DNA from: Glaciihabitans tibetensis | GTDB taxonomy: Bacteria > Actinomycetota > Actinomycetes > Actinomycetales > Microbacteriaceae | Assembly: GCF_003003265.1 (NCBI RefSeq) | Contig: NZ_PVTL01000006.1 | Span: 276,729 to 340,728 of the forward strand | Direction: 5' to 3' | Length of the DNA: 64,000 nt | Shown here: positions 1 through 7,765 of the stretch, piece after piece | How the letters are laid out: each line of letters opens with the position of its first letter | Numbering within the stretch: position 1 is the first letter of the stretch | The notes under the pieces: model-generated | The model's database searches: none | What the model was told of the DNA's origin: nothing | What the model saw: the letters and a program-made list of their open reading frames with translations, nothing else | Position numbers and translations under genes: made by a program

Positions 1-53
1 CTTCATGATCGACGGTGGAACCTCTACAACGCCGTTAAGCAGCAGCTTTCGAC

Positions 54-60
54 AAGGAGG
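54..60 (+). promoter_or_regulatory. strong ribosome binding site of the sugar-binding lipoprotein gene
   Basis: AAGGAGG is a full match to the anti-Shine-Dalgarno sequence and sits five bases before the ATG at 66, which fixes that start. The 53 bases before it show no gene or clear operator, so the promoter probably lies outside the window. Confidence 0.8.
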
Positions 61-65
61 ACGAA

Positions 66-1367
66 ATGCACCGAATTTTTCGCTCAAGCGCCATCGCGGC
101 CGTAGCCGCCGCCGCGCTTCTCACCACGGGTTGCTCTGCGGGATCCGGCGGTGACTCCGGTCCCGTTGAGCTGAGCTACTGGGCCTGGGCCCCGAACCTC
201 GAGCAGGTCGTCGAGATCTGGAACGAGCAGAACCCCGACATCCAGGTGACGGTCAACAAGCAGGACGGTGGCGACCCCGCCATCACCAAGCTGCTCACAG
301 CGATCAAAGCCGGAAGCGGCGCCCCGGACATGATCCAGGCCGAGTACCAGAAGATCGCGACACTCGTCGGGTCGGACGCGCTCGCGGACCTCTCGGATCA
401 GGGTGCGGGCGACCTCGAAGACGTCTTCTCCGAGGGCGACTGGGACCAGGTCACCCTTGGCGGCGACGCGATCTACGCGATCCCGCAGGACACCGCTCCC
501 ATGATGTTCTTTTACCGCGCCGACATTCTCGACTCGCTCGGCCTGACCGCCCCCACGACGTGGGAAGAGTACGCGGAGCTCGCTCGCGCTGTTCACACGG
601 CAAACCCCGACCAGCTCCTCGGCACCTTCTCCGCGAACGACGCGGGTTGGTTCACCGGCCTTGCACAGCAGGCTGACGCCGAGTGGTGGGGAATCGACGG
701 CGAGGCCTGGACGGTTGGCGTCGACGAAGAGCCCACTCAGAAGGTCGCCGAGTACTGGGGCGGACTCGTCGAGGAGGGTGTCATCGGCAACCAGCCCATG
801 TACACGCCCGAGTGGAACGCCGGCCTGAACGATGGCTCGCAGGTCGGATGGCTCAGTGCCGTCTGGGCTCCGGGAGTTCTGAGCGGTAACGCACCGGACA
901 CGGCTGGCCTCTGGGAGGCAGCACCGATGCCGCAGTGGGATGCCGACGAACCGGCCACCGGAAACTGGGGTGGCTCGACCACGGCAGTGACCACGCAGTC
1001 CGAGCACCCGGAAGAAGCCATGGAGTTCATCACCTGGCTGAACACCGACCCCGAGGCCGTCACCGCCCTCGCCGATGTTTCCGGTGTGTACCCGGCAGCG
1101 CAGGAGGCTGCAGCCGAGGCCCTCACCACCGCGCCGGAGTTCTTCTCCAACCAGACCGACTTCTACGACGTCGTCGCCGAAGTTGCGGAGACCGCGAATC
1201 CCTTCACCTACGGACCCAACGTGAACGTCGCCTACAGCGCGTACAACGACGAGTTCGCCAAGGCCGCGGACGCCAAGACGCAGGCTGCGTTCATCGAAGC
1301 GGTCACGCAGATGCAGAAGATTACGATTGACGACCTGAAGAGCGCTGGCTTCACCGTCAAGGAGTAG
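66..1367 (+). CDS. ABC transporter sugar-binding lipoprotein (family 1 solute-binding protein)
   Basis: Predicted to bind a sugar or oligosaccharide outside the membrane and deliver it to the two permeases encoded next. The 433-residue product has a lipoprotein signal peptide with lipobox TTGC (Cys23). The mature part has the MalE-like architecture: an N-terminal ELSYWAW strand, the Asn-Pro motif of 'WNEQNPDIQV', a central 'APMMFFYRADIL' segment, and a C-terminal 'ATGNWGGSTTAVT' followed by 'EEAMEFITWL', both typical of family 1 proteins. It is the first gene of a binding protein-permease-permease-LacI cluster. The sugar cannot be read from sequence; the cluster carries no glycosidase, the nearest being the GH43 gene at 7.8-9.3 kb. 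Confidence 0.93.
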   Translation: MHRIFRSSAIAAVAAAALLTTGCSAGSGGDSGPVELSYWAWAPNLEQVVEIWNEQNPDIQVTVNKQDGGDPAITKLLTAIKAGSGAPDMIQAEYQKIATLVGSDALADLSDQGAGDLEDVFSEGDWDQVTLGGDAIYAIPQDTAPMMFFYRADILDSLGLTAPTTWEEYAELARAVHTANPDQLLGTFSANDAGWFTGLAQQADAEWWGIDGEAWTVGVDEEPTQKVAEYWGGLVEEGVIGNQPMYTPEWNAGLNDGSQVGWLSAVWAPGVLSGNAPDTAGLWEAAPMPQWDADEPATGNWGGSTTAVTTQSEHPEEAMEFITWLNTDPEAVTALADVSGVYPAAQEAAAEALTTAPEFFSNQTDFYDVVAEVAETANPFTYGPNVNVAYSAYNDEFAKAADAKTQAAFIEAVTQMQKITIDDLKSAGFTVKE

Positions 1368-1392
1368 TTCGCCCCGCGGCATCCCGCATCAC

Positions 1393-1489
1393 CAGCACGA
1401 CAGCACGACAAGCACGACAAGCACGACCAGCACGACCAGCACGACCAGCACGACCCTGAATGAGTACGACCCTGAATGAGTACGACCCT
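1393..1489 (+). repeat. short tandem repeats between binding-protein and permease genes
   Basis: About seven tandem copies of an 8-9 base unit, AGCACGAC(A/C), run from 1393 to about 1454. Two copies of a 16-base unit AATGAGTACGACCCTG follow and lead directly into a perfect hairpin. The unit is not a gene and lacks the spacers of a CRISPR array. Confidence 0.8.
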
Positions 1490-1519
1490 GAGGGGAACAC
1501 CCATGGTGTTCCCCTCAGG
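1487..1519 (+). terminator. perfect 15-bp hairpin between binding-protein and permease genes (attenuator or 3'-end stabiliser)
   Basis: CCTGAGGGGAACACC, a three-base CAT loop and an exact reverse complement form a very stable stem. No T-run follows. In sugar ABC operons a stem here is known to protect the upstream binding-protein mRNA and lower permease expression; that role is inferred. It lies upstream of the GTG start chosen for the permease gene, so it is probably not translated. Confidence 0.75.
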
Positions 1520-1544
1520 CACCCCCGTTAGGAAAGGACACCCA

Positions 1545-2531
1545 GTGGCCACGACCACCAGGATCGAAGGCGATGCGGCTCCGCCCCGCGATCGGTCTGC
1601 CGCTTCTCCCCGCAAGCGCCTGAATGGGTCGCGCTGGACACGCATTGGTATCCCCTACGCGATGCTTGCGCCGGCGATCATCCTTTTCGCCGCGTTTATG
1701 GCAGCGCCGATTCTCTACACCCTCTACCTCAGCTTCCAGAAGAAGCAGGTCGTCGGTCTTGGTCTCGGCTCGGGTGGCAGCAGCCAGGTCTTCGCCGGCT
1801 GGGAGAACTACGCCGCCGCGTTCGGTGACCCGGAGTTCGGCGCGAGCGTTGGACGCGTGTTTCTCTATGGGCTCGTCCTGGTGCCGTGCATGCTCGGGCT
1901 CGCACTGTTGTTCGCCCTGCTGCTGGACTCGCCGCGCACCCGCGCCGCCGGCTTCACGCGGGTCGCGATCTTTATGCCCTATGCCGTTCCCGCGGTCATC
2001 AGCTCGCTGCTCTGGGGTTTCCTCTACCTTCCGGCCGTCAGCCCGTTCTATTACATCTTCGACAAGCTTGGCTGGGACGCACCCCAGGTGCTCTCGTCGA
2101 ACCTGATCCTGTTCGGCATTGCGAACATTGCTCTCTGGGGCGGTGTCGGCTTCAACATGATCGTCATCTACACCTCGCTGAAGGCCGTACCGCAGGACAT
2201 TTACGAGGCCGCCAGACTGGACGGTGCATCCGAAATCCAGATGGCTCTGCGCATCAAGATCCCGATCATCGCGCCCTCGATCGTGATGACCGCGCTCTTC
2301 TCGATGGTCGCCACGCTTCAGGTCTTCGCCGAACCGACCACCCTGCGCCCGCTCACCAACACCCTCTCCACCAGCTGGACACCGCTGATGAAGGTCTACC
2401 GTGACGCGTTCACTCGTGACGACATTTACTCTGCCGCCGCGACATCCATCATCATCGCCCTTGCCACGTTCGCGCTCTCGTTCCTGTTCCTCAAGATCGT
2501 TCAGCGCCGCGCATTCGGACAGGAAGACTGA
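1545..2531 (+). CDS. sugar ABC transporter permease (MalF/UgpA type)
   Basis: One of two transmembrane subunits of the importer. The GTG at 1545 is preferred because AGGAAAGGA lies just before it and because upstream in-frame starts would translate the hairpin at 1487-1519. That gives 328 residues with about six membrane helices: one near the N-terminus (YAMLAPAIILFAAFMAAPIL), then a cluster from 'VFLYGLVLVPCMLGLALLFALL' on. The cytoplasmic EAA loop that contacts the ATPase is present ('DIYEAARLDGASEIQMALRIKIP'-like). The next permease starts five bases after the stop. No ATPase is encoded in the cluster, so a shared MsiK-type ATPase elsewhere is likely. Confidence 0.93.
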   Translation: MATTTRIEGDAAPPRDRSAASPRKRLNGSRWTRIGIPYAMLAPAIILFAAFMAAPILYTLYLSFQKKQVVGLGLGSGGSSQVFAGWENYAAAFGDPEFGASVGRVFLYGLVLVPCMLGLALLFALLLDSPRTRAAGFTRVAIFMPYAVPAVISSLLWGFLYLPAVSPFYYIFDKLGWDAPQVLSSNLILFGIANIALWGGVGFNMIVIYTSLKAVPQDIYEAARLDGASEIQMALRIKIPIIAPSIVMTALFSMVATLQVFAEPTTLRPLTNTLSTSWTPLMKVYRDAFTRDDIYSAAATSIIIALATFALSFLFLKIVQRRAFGQED

Positions 2532-2536
2532 CCGCC

Positions 2537-3466
2537 ATGTCACGTTCCGCTCTCGAAGCCCCGTCGTCCGACCCGACGATCGCCGCGTCTGCCTCCGCCC
2601 CCGCGCCGACACCGACCTCGCGATCTCTGCTCGGGCGGCCGAAGGCCAGCCCGCTGTCGACGACGATTCTGATCCTCGGCGCGGTGTACTGCCTGTTCCC
2701 CGTGCTGTGGGTTGTCATGGCCGCCAGCAAGGACGGCGGCGAGCTCTTCTCCACGTTCACGCTCGCACCGAGCGGCAACTTCTTCAACAACATCGTCGAG
2801 CTGTCGCAGTACCGTGGCGGGCTCTACTGGCGCTGGATGCTGAACACCGCCCTGTACGCGGGCGTCGGCGCTCTGGCCTCCACCTGGGTCTCCGCCATCG
2901 CCGGTTACGTGCTGGCGAAGTTCACCTTCCCCGGCAAGAGCACGGTCTTCACCGTGCTGCTGATGGGTGTTCTGGTACCCGGCGTGATCCTCGCGATCCC
3001 GCAGTACTTCCTGATGGCGCAGATCGGACTGACCAACACGTACTGGTCAGTGCTCCTGCCGCAGATCATCAGCCCGTACGGCATCTACCTCTCGCGCATC
3101 TACGCGGCCGGTTCTGTTCCTACCGAGGTCATCGAGGCCGCCCGAACCGAGGGTGCGCGCGAGTTCTCGATCTTCAACCGCGTCGCGCTGCCGATGATGG
3201 GCCCGGGTCTCGTGACGATCTTCCTGTTCCAGTTCGTCGCAATCTGGAACAACTTCATGCTGCCCTACATCATGCTCGGCGACGACAAGCTGTTCCCCAT
3301 CACCGTTGGGCTCAGCGGTCTCCTCAACCAGGGTGCCTCGGTTCCGTCGATGTACACCCTCGTGATCATGGGCGCATTGCTGTCGATCATCCCGCTCATC
3401 GCGATGTTCCTTCTGCTGCAACGCTTCTGGAAGGTCGACCTGGCCGCCGGAGCGGTGAAGGCGTAG
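2537..3466 (+). CDS. sugar ABC transporter permease (MalG/UgpE type)
   Basis: Second transmembrane subunit of the importer, 309 residues. A cytoplasmic Ala/Pro-rich N-terminus of about 30 residues precedes the first helix (TILILGAVYCLFPVLWVVMA). Further helices follow, and the EAA loop reads 'VIEAARTEGAREFSIF' before 'RVALPMMGPGLVTIFLFQFV'. The segment 'NNFMLPYIML' is characteristic of the MalG subfamily. It begins five bases after the MalF-like gene, indicating one transcript and a 1:1 pair. The following LacI gene is on the same strand after a repeat-rich 133-base gap. Confidence 0.93.
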   Translation: MSRSALEAPSSDPTIAASASAPAPTPTSRSLLGRPKASPLSTTILILGAVYCLFPVLWVVMAASKDGGELFSTFTLAPSGNFFNNIVELSQYRGGLYWRWMLNTALYAGVGALASTWVSAIAGYVLAKFTFPGKSTVFTVLLMGVLVPGVILAIPQYFLMAQIGLTNTYWSVLLPQIISPYGIYLSRIYAAGSVPTEVIEAARTEGAREFSIFNRVALPMMGPGLVTIFLFQFVAIWNNFMLPYIMLGDDKLFPITVGLSGLLNQGASVPSMYTLVIMGALLSIIPLIAMFLLLQRFWKVDLAAGAVKA

Positions 3467-3599
3467 TGGTCGCGCGCCGCGTCGGGCGCTGCGTCCCGCG
3501 CCGTGTCGGGCGCTGCGGGGGATGCCGTGTTGGATGCCGCGTCCCGCACCGCGGAGGAGGCCGTGTCGGATGCCGCGGCCATTCCAATAGGCTGTCGGC

Positions 3600-4616
3600 G
3601 TGACCCCGCCCCCCGCAAAGAAGCGCCCGACCATCGACGACGTGGCAAGGGTCGCGGGAGTCTCGCGGGGAACCGTCTCGCGGGTGCTCACCGGTGGACA
3701 TTGGGTGAGTCCGGATGCCTCGGCGGCGGTGACTGCGGCAATCGCAGAAACCGGTTACCGAGTGAACCCGCACGCGCGGTCGCTGGCCACGAGCAAGGCC
3801 AACTCCGTCGCGTTTTTACTCACTGAGTCGTATGAGCGCCTGTTCGACGATCCGAACTTCGCGATCCTGTTACGCGGAGCCTCCACGGCGCTCGCGCAAA
3901 GCGACATCCCCCTGGTCCTCCTTATGGCAGGGAACGAGGCGGAACAGCGCAGGGCGACCGAGTTCATCACCGGTGGTCACGTTGACGGTGTGCTGCTGGT
4001 CTCCAGCCACCAGGGCAGGCAGGACTTTCTTCCCGAGATCTCACGGGCCGGGGTTCCCGCGATTTCCTGCGGTATTCCGCTCGGGTTCGAGCGCAAGATC
4101 GGATACGTCGCGGCGGACGACTTTTCTGGCGCCCAGGAGATGGTGCGCTACCTGCGCAGTATCGGGCGCACCCGCATTGGTACGGTCGCGGGACCGCAGG
4201 ACACCTCCGGTGGCCTCTCGCGTTTGCGGGGCTACCGCGACGAACTCGGTGACGACGTGGTGGAAGACCGGATCGCGTACGGCGACTACGGGTTCGCCAG
4301 CGGTGAACGAGCGATGCACGAGCTACTCGAGCGCGCCCCCGACATCGACGCGGTGTTTGTCGGCAACGACCTGATGGCGCGCGGGGCAATCAAGGCGATC
4401 GAGTCGACCGGTCGGCGCGTGCCCGAAGATATCGCGGTTGGTGGTTTCGACGATTCACCGGCAGCCCTGGACGGAAGCCCCACCATAACGACGATGCGCC
4501 AGCCGTTCGAGCGCATCAGCCAGGAAATGGTGCGCCTGCTGCTTGCCGCCATCGCCGGCGAGGCCACGGCGGCGATGACGATCCCCACGCAGCTGGTACG
4601 GCGCGAGTCGGCGTAG
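3600..4616 (+). CDS. LacI family transcriptional regulator
   Basis: Probable local repressor of the sugar ABC operon, 338 residues. The N-terminal helix-turn-helix reads 'TIDDVARVAGVSRGTVSRVL' (about residues 10-29), followed by the hinge helix region 'GYRVNPHARSLAT'. The periplasmic-binding-like effector domain carries 'HVDGVLLVSS' and 'AVFVGNDLMARGAIKAIE', and ends with 'VPEDIAVGGFDDSP'. The GTG at 3600 is the first start that includes the whole helix-turn-helix. The effector is presumably the imported sugar. No clear LacI palindrome is visible in the 65 bases upstream of the first transporter gene. Confidence 0.93.
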   Translation: MTPPPAKKRPTIDDVARVAGVSRGTVSRVLTGGHWVSPDASAAVTAAIAETGYRVNPHARSLATSKANSVAFLLTESYERLFDDPNFAILLRGASTALAQSDIPLVLLMAGNEAEQRRATEFITGGHVDGVLLVSSHQGRQDFLPEISRAGVPAISCGIPLGFERKIGYVAADDFSGAQEMVRYLRSIGRTRIGTVAGPQDTSGGLSRLRGYRDELGDDVVEDRIAYGDYGFASGERAMHELLERAPDIDAVFVGNDLMARGAIKAIESTGRRVPEDIAVGGFDDSPAALDGSPTITTMRQPFERISQEMVRLLLAAIAGEATAAMTIPTQLVRRESA

Positions 4617-4760
4617 GCTGCCCGACTGACCCCGCGCTGGGACGACTGCCCGCGCGTTGGGGCGAGTGCGCGAGCGTTGGGGCGCGTGCCCGCGCGTTGG
4701 GGCGACTGCCCGCGCGCCGGGGCGGACTGCCCCCGCGCTGGGGCGTACGCGCGCCTACGT
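4617..4760. repeat. degenerate GC-rich intergenic tandem repeat
   Basis: Between the LacI gene and the next lipoprotein gene, about seven imperfect copies of an 18-20 base unit around GCGCGTTGGGGCGACTGCCC run head to tail. Units differ by several substitutions. No open frame with normal codon use crosses it on either strand. Function unknown. Confidence 0.6.
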
Positions 4761-4857
4761 GCCCGTGCGTCGCCGCTGGTAGCCTCTGCACATCTAGCCT
4801 CTGCGCACTTATCCGCTGCACAACGGAGGCCACTGGGTTTGCACTGGGGAGTAGAGC

Positions 4858-5748
4858 ATGCGAATTCTCGATCGGGTCGCGGCGATGACGATGCTGCTGC
4901 TGGCGCTCGCGCTGACCGGCAGTGCTCTGGCTGGGTGCGCTGCGACTCCAGCCACCAGGTCTGACCGAAACCCGGATTCGCCTCCGCTGGCTGGCGCGGG
5001 CGTCGGTCCTGAGTCAGCGGCGATTGGCCTGGTGAACCTGTGGCGGGTTTCGGGGGCCGCCGGCGAAGGTGTCGACACGTGGTTGCGCTTGGATGTGCCG
5101 GAGTTTCAGCTGTGGAGCGACTGCGGTCTGGTTGTGGGGTCGTGGTTGACGACGGAGACCCTGTTTGTGGCAACCACCTCGGGGGCCAGCAGTGGATGTG
5201 CCAGTGGCGGTGGAATCCCGGGGGTCCCGTGGCTTGAATCGGTGGTGTCCTACAGCGCGTCGGGAGACGGCTGGCAGCTGAGCAATTCAGACGGCGAGGT
5301 GGTCGCAACCCTCACGCTTGACGGGGCGCCCGAACCAGACCCCAACGCTGCCGAGATTTATACCAAGCCCCCCGTAATTACGGACGCCGTGCGCGCAGCG
5401 ATGCACCAGGCCGCAGCGGTGCCGCCTGGCCTCACCCCCGCTACAGGGGACGAGCTGATAGGGCGCTGGGTGCCGGTGGCCTACAGCGTTTCTACCGGTC
5501 CACACGTCGTTTTCAACGCGGACGGAACGTGGACCGGGTCGGATGGGTGCAACGGCGGTGGGGGCCGCTGGGTGGCTGATGATGCGGGAGCGTTCTTGGC
5601 GGCCGCGGGGCCGTCCACCCTGATGGGTTGTGAGGGTGCGCCGGTTCCGTACTGGGTGGCGCAGGCAAGATCAGCTGTGATCGACGACGGCTGGCTGCTG
5701 TTACTGGACGCGAGTGGCTCCGAGGTCGGGCGACTCGAGCGCGGGTAA
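4858..5748 (+). CDS. secreted lipoprotein with C-terminal META domain
   Basis: A 296-residue predicted lipoprotein with signal peptide and lipobox LAGC (Cys27). The last 100 residues match the META/HslJ pattern: 'FNADGTWTGSDGCN' followed by 'GGRWVADDAG' and 'PSTLMGC'. The first half ('LWSDCGLVVGSW', 'VVATLTLDGAPEPDPN') resembles a degenerate copy of the same fold, suggesting an internal duplication. META domains occur in envelope proteins without a settled biochemical function. It stands alone between a repeat tract and the convergent HNH gene. The ATG at 4858 is the only start that keeps the signal peptide. Confidence 0.75.
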   Translation: MRILDRVAAMTMLLLALALTGSALAGCAATPATRSDRNPDSPPLAGAGVGPESAAIGLVNLWRVSGAAGEGVDTWLRLDVPEFQLWSDCGLVVGSWLTTETLFVATTSGASSGCASGGGIPGVPWLESVVSYSASGDGWQLSNSDGEVVATLTLDGAPEPDPNAAEIYTKPPVITDAVRAAMHQAAAVPPGLTPATGDELIGRWVPVAYSVSTGPHVVFNADGTWTGSDGCNGGGGRWVADDAGAFLAAAGPSTLMGCEGAPVPYWVAQARSAVIDDGWLLLLDASGSEVGRLERG

Positions 5749-5891
5749 CGCTTCTTGAGCGCGGATAACGAGGCTCGAGGGCGCTGTTGCGGGTTGCTAC
5801 CGGGCTAAAGGAGCCGCGGGTAAACCGGTTCGAGGGCGCTACCGCGGGTTAACGCTACCTAGGCGTAGGGCAGCCCAGCCCAGCTCCCGGC

Positions 5892-7655
5892 CTATCTGTT
5901 CATGCGGTTGGTGTTGCGGGTGGTGTAGCGGGCTTTGCCGAGGGCTTTCATGGCTTGGGTGGGGTCGAGGTAGCGGGGTGCGAGGAGGAAGGGTTTTCCG
6001 TTGACCATTTTTATGGTGAAGGGGGAGGTGTGGATTTGTCTGTGGTGTTCGGGGCAGAGGAGGACGGCGTTGTCGATGTTGGTTTTTCCGCCGTGGGACC
6101 AGGGGGTGACGTGGTGGACGTCGCAGTGGGTGGGGGGTTTGTGGCAGTCGCCCCAGGCGCAGCTTCCGTCGCGGATGGCGACGGCTTTGCGGATTGTTTT
6201 GCCGAAGAGGCGGCGTTTGTGGCCGAGGTAGAGCAGTTCGCCGTGGGTGCCGAGGATGGCGGTGCGGATGCCGCCGGTGCAGGCGAGTTGTTCGATGGTG
6301 GCGAGGGATACGGGTTCCTCGACTCCGTCGAGCCAGCCGACTCCGATGCCGGATTGGAGGTCGGCGGCGGTGACGACGGCGGTGACTTCGGCGAGGGAGC
6401 GGGTGCCGCCGAGGGTGTCTGCGGAGGCGCGGAGTCCTGCGCGGAGGTAGCCGGACATGGTGTCGGCGTGGCGTTGTTCGCGGGTGCGGAGGTCGGTGAC
6501 TTTGGTGACTACCGCGGTGGTTTCCGGGTCGACGTCGCCGTCGGTGTGGGGGTGGGTGATGTTGGGGTTGGTGATGTCGAGTTGTCCGGTGTTGAGCAGT
6601 CGGGCGGTTTCGGTGGGGTCGGCGATGGTGATGCCGTTGTGGGTGAGGTGGAGGGCGTCGTCTTCGCAGTAGAACTTGGGGGTCGCGGCGGCGTCGGATT
6701 CGGCGAAGAGTGCTTTGAGCAGCGCGGTGTCTTCGCCGGTGGTGTCCCAGGTGTTGCGGGTGATGCCGTTTCGTTCGCGGCCTTGGCGAAATCCGCGGCG
6801 GGAGCGGATGTCGTCTTCGCGGGGTTCGGCGCCGTCGGGGTCGAGAGCTTCGCGCCATTGCCGGATGTGGATGGCGACGGTGTCGGGGGCGGTATCGGTG
6901 GCGGTGTCGACGAGGTGGGCTTCGGCAGCGCGGACGCTGTCTTGCCAGTGTTCCTCGGTGTCGGGGTCGCTTTCGTTGTGGTGTTTGCGGGCTTCGTCGA
7001 GGCCGGTGATGATGCGTGCGCTGGTGTCGATACTGAGGTGTCCGCTGTGGAGGGCGGCGCTGACGGCGGGGTAGGGGGCGGGGAGGGTGTCGCCGGTGAG
7101 GGTGAGGTGGGTGCGGGTCGCTGTGGCGACGCGGATGCGGCGGGTCGCTTCGCTGCTGCTGATCCGGGCGACGGATTCGATGAGGTGGTGGGCGCGGCGG
7201 TGGCCGTGTCGGGACGATAGCCCGGATGCGCCGGCGGTGTAGGGGGAGCGGTCGTCGATGACGGCTGCTGTGGAGATTTGCACGGACCCGACGAGCCGGG
7301 CTACGGCTTCGGTGCGCACCAGCACGCTGAGGACGGTGGCGTCGTTTTGGGCGGCGAGGCATTCGGTGCCGGTGGTGGCTGTGGCAAGTTCTGCTGCGCG
7401 GGCCAGGTCGCGGGTGATCTGGTCGAGTAGCTCGACCAGATCCCCCGACACGGCCGAATTCGCCCCATTGTCGATTTGGGGGACGCTCCCTGCCTCCGCC
7501 GACCCACCCGCGACCGACCCACCCGCGACCGACCCACCCGCGACCGGCTCGGTCGCGGTCGGTGGCAGCGCCCACGCCTCGACCGGCGGCTCGATCCGGA
7601 CTCCGGGCACAGTCCAGTGCTCTACCGGGGCGGTGTGTTCGAAGGTGAGGGCCAT
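5892..7655 (-). CDS. 13E12-type HNH endonuclease-domain protein (DUF222)
   Basis: A 587-residue protein of the family called 13E12 repeats in mycobacteria. The central region (about residues 60-400) is the DUF222 part, with 'RTEAVARLVGSVQISTA' and 'RRAHHLIESVARISSSEA'. The C-terminus holds an HNH nuclease-like motif: 'RDGSCAWGDC', 'HCDVHHVTPWSHGGKTNIDN' and 'LLCPEHHRQIH', giving two Cys pairs and the catalytic His. These proteins are multicopy in actinobacteria, and some are under LexA control in mycobacteria; cellular role unknown. Three perfect 15-base repeats (7501-7545) encode a GGSVA linker near the N-terminus. SOS-box-like motifs lie just upstream. Confidence 0.9.
   Translation of the reverse strand: MALTFEHTAPVEHWTVPGVRIEPPVEAWALPPTATEPVAGGSVAGGSVAGGSAEAGSVPQIDNGANSAVSGDLVELLDQITRDLARAAELATATTGTECLAAQNDATVLSVLVRTEAVARLVGSVQISTAAVIDDRSPYTAGASGLSSRHGHRRAHHLIESVARISSSEATRRIRVATATRTHLTLTGDTLPAPYPAVSAALHSGHLSIDTSARIITGLDEARKHHNESDPDTEEHWQDSVRAAEAHLVDTATDTAPDTVAIHIRQWREALDPDGAEPREDDIRSRRGFRQGRERNGITRNTWDTTGEDTALLKALFAESDAAATPKFYCEDDALHLTHNGITIADPTETARLLNTGQLDITNPNITHPHTDGDVDPETTAVVTKVTDLRTREQRHADTMSGYLRAGLRASADTLGGTRSLAEVTAVVTAADLQSGIGVGWLDGVEEPVSLATIEQLACTGGIRTAILGTHGELLYLGHKRRLFGKTIRKAVAIRDGSCAWGDCHKPPTHCDVHHVTPWSHGGKTNIDNAVLLCPEHHRQIHTSPFTIKMVNGKPFLLAPRYLDPTQAMKALGKARYTTRNTNRMNR
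7501..7545. repeat. three perfect 15-bp in-frame repeats (GGSVA linker)
   Basis: Three identical copies of GACCCACCCGCGACC lie inside the 13E12-type gene. They keep the frame and encode a flexible Gly/Ser/Val/Ala segment before the DUF222 domain, so copy-number change would alter linker length without breaking the protein. Confidence 0.85.
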
Positions 7656-7670
7656 ACATCAATGATTGCG

Positions 7671-7729
7671 TCGAACAGGGTTCGAAGATAGGGCTTGACA
7701 TTGCCACCGACATTCGAAACTATGTTCTA
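7671..7729 (-). promoter_or_regulatory. two SOS-box-like palindromes upstream of the HNH gene
   Basis: TCGAACAGGGTTCGA (7671-7685) and TCGAAACTATGTTCTA (7714-7729) resemble the actinobacterial LexA box TCGAAC-N4-GTTCGA. The second has the right 16-base spacing with 10 of 12 conserved positions. The first has perfect half-sites but one base too few between them. They sit 16-75 bases before the HNH start. LexA binding is inferred. Confidence 0.45.
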
Positions 7730-7765
7730 ATGAATACCAAGGCGGCGGTGCTCAAGCGCATGGCC

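Noticed and set aside
1393..1489. CRISPR array
   Set aside because: Units are only 8-16 bases and directly adjacent without spacers; no cas gene is in the window.
5839..7713. Arg/Pro/His-rich frame and an opposite Gly/Val-rich frame over the HNH gene
   Set aside because: Extreme composition without domains; the HNH protein in the third frame has a clear family match.
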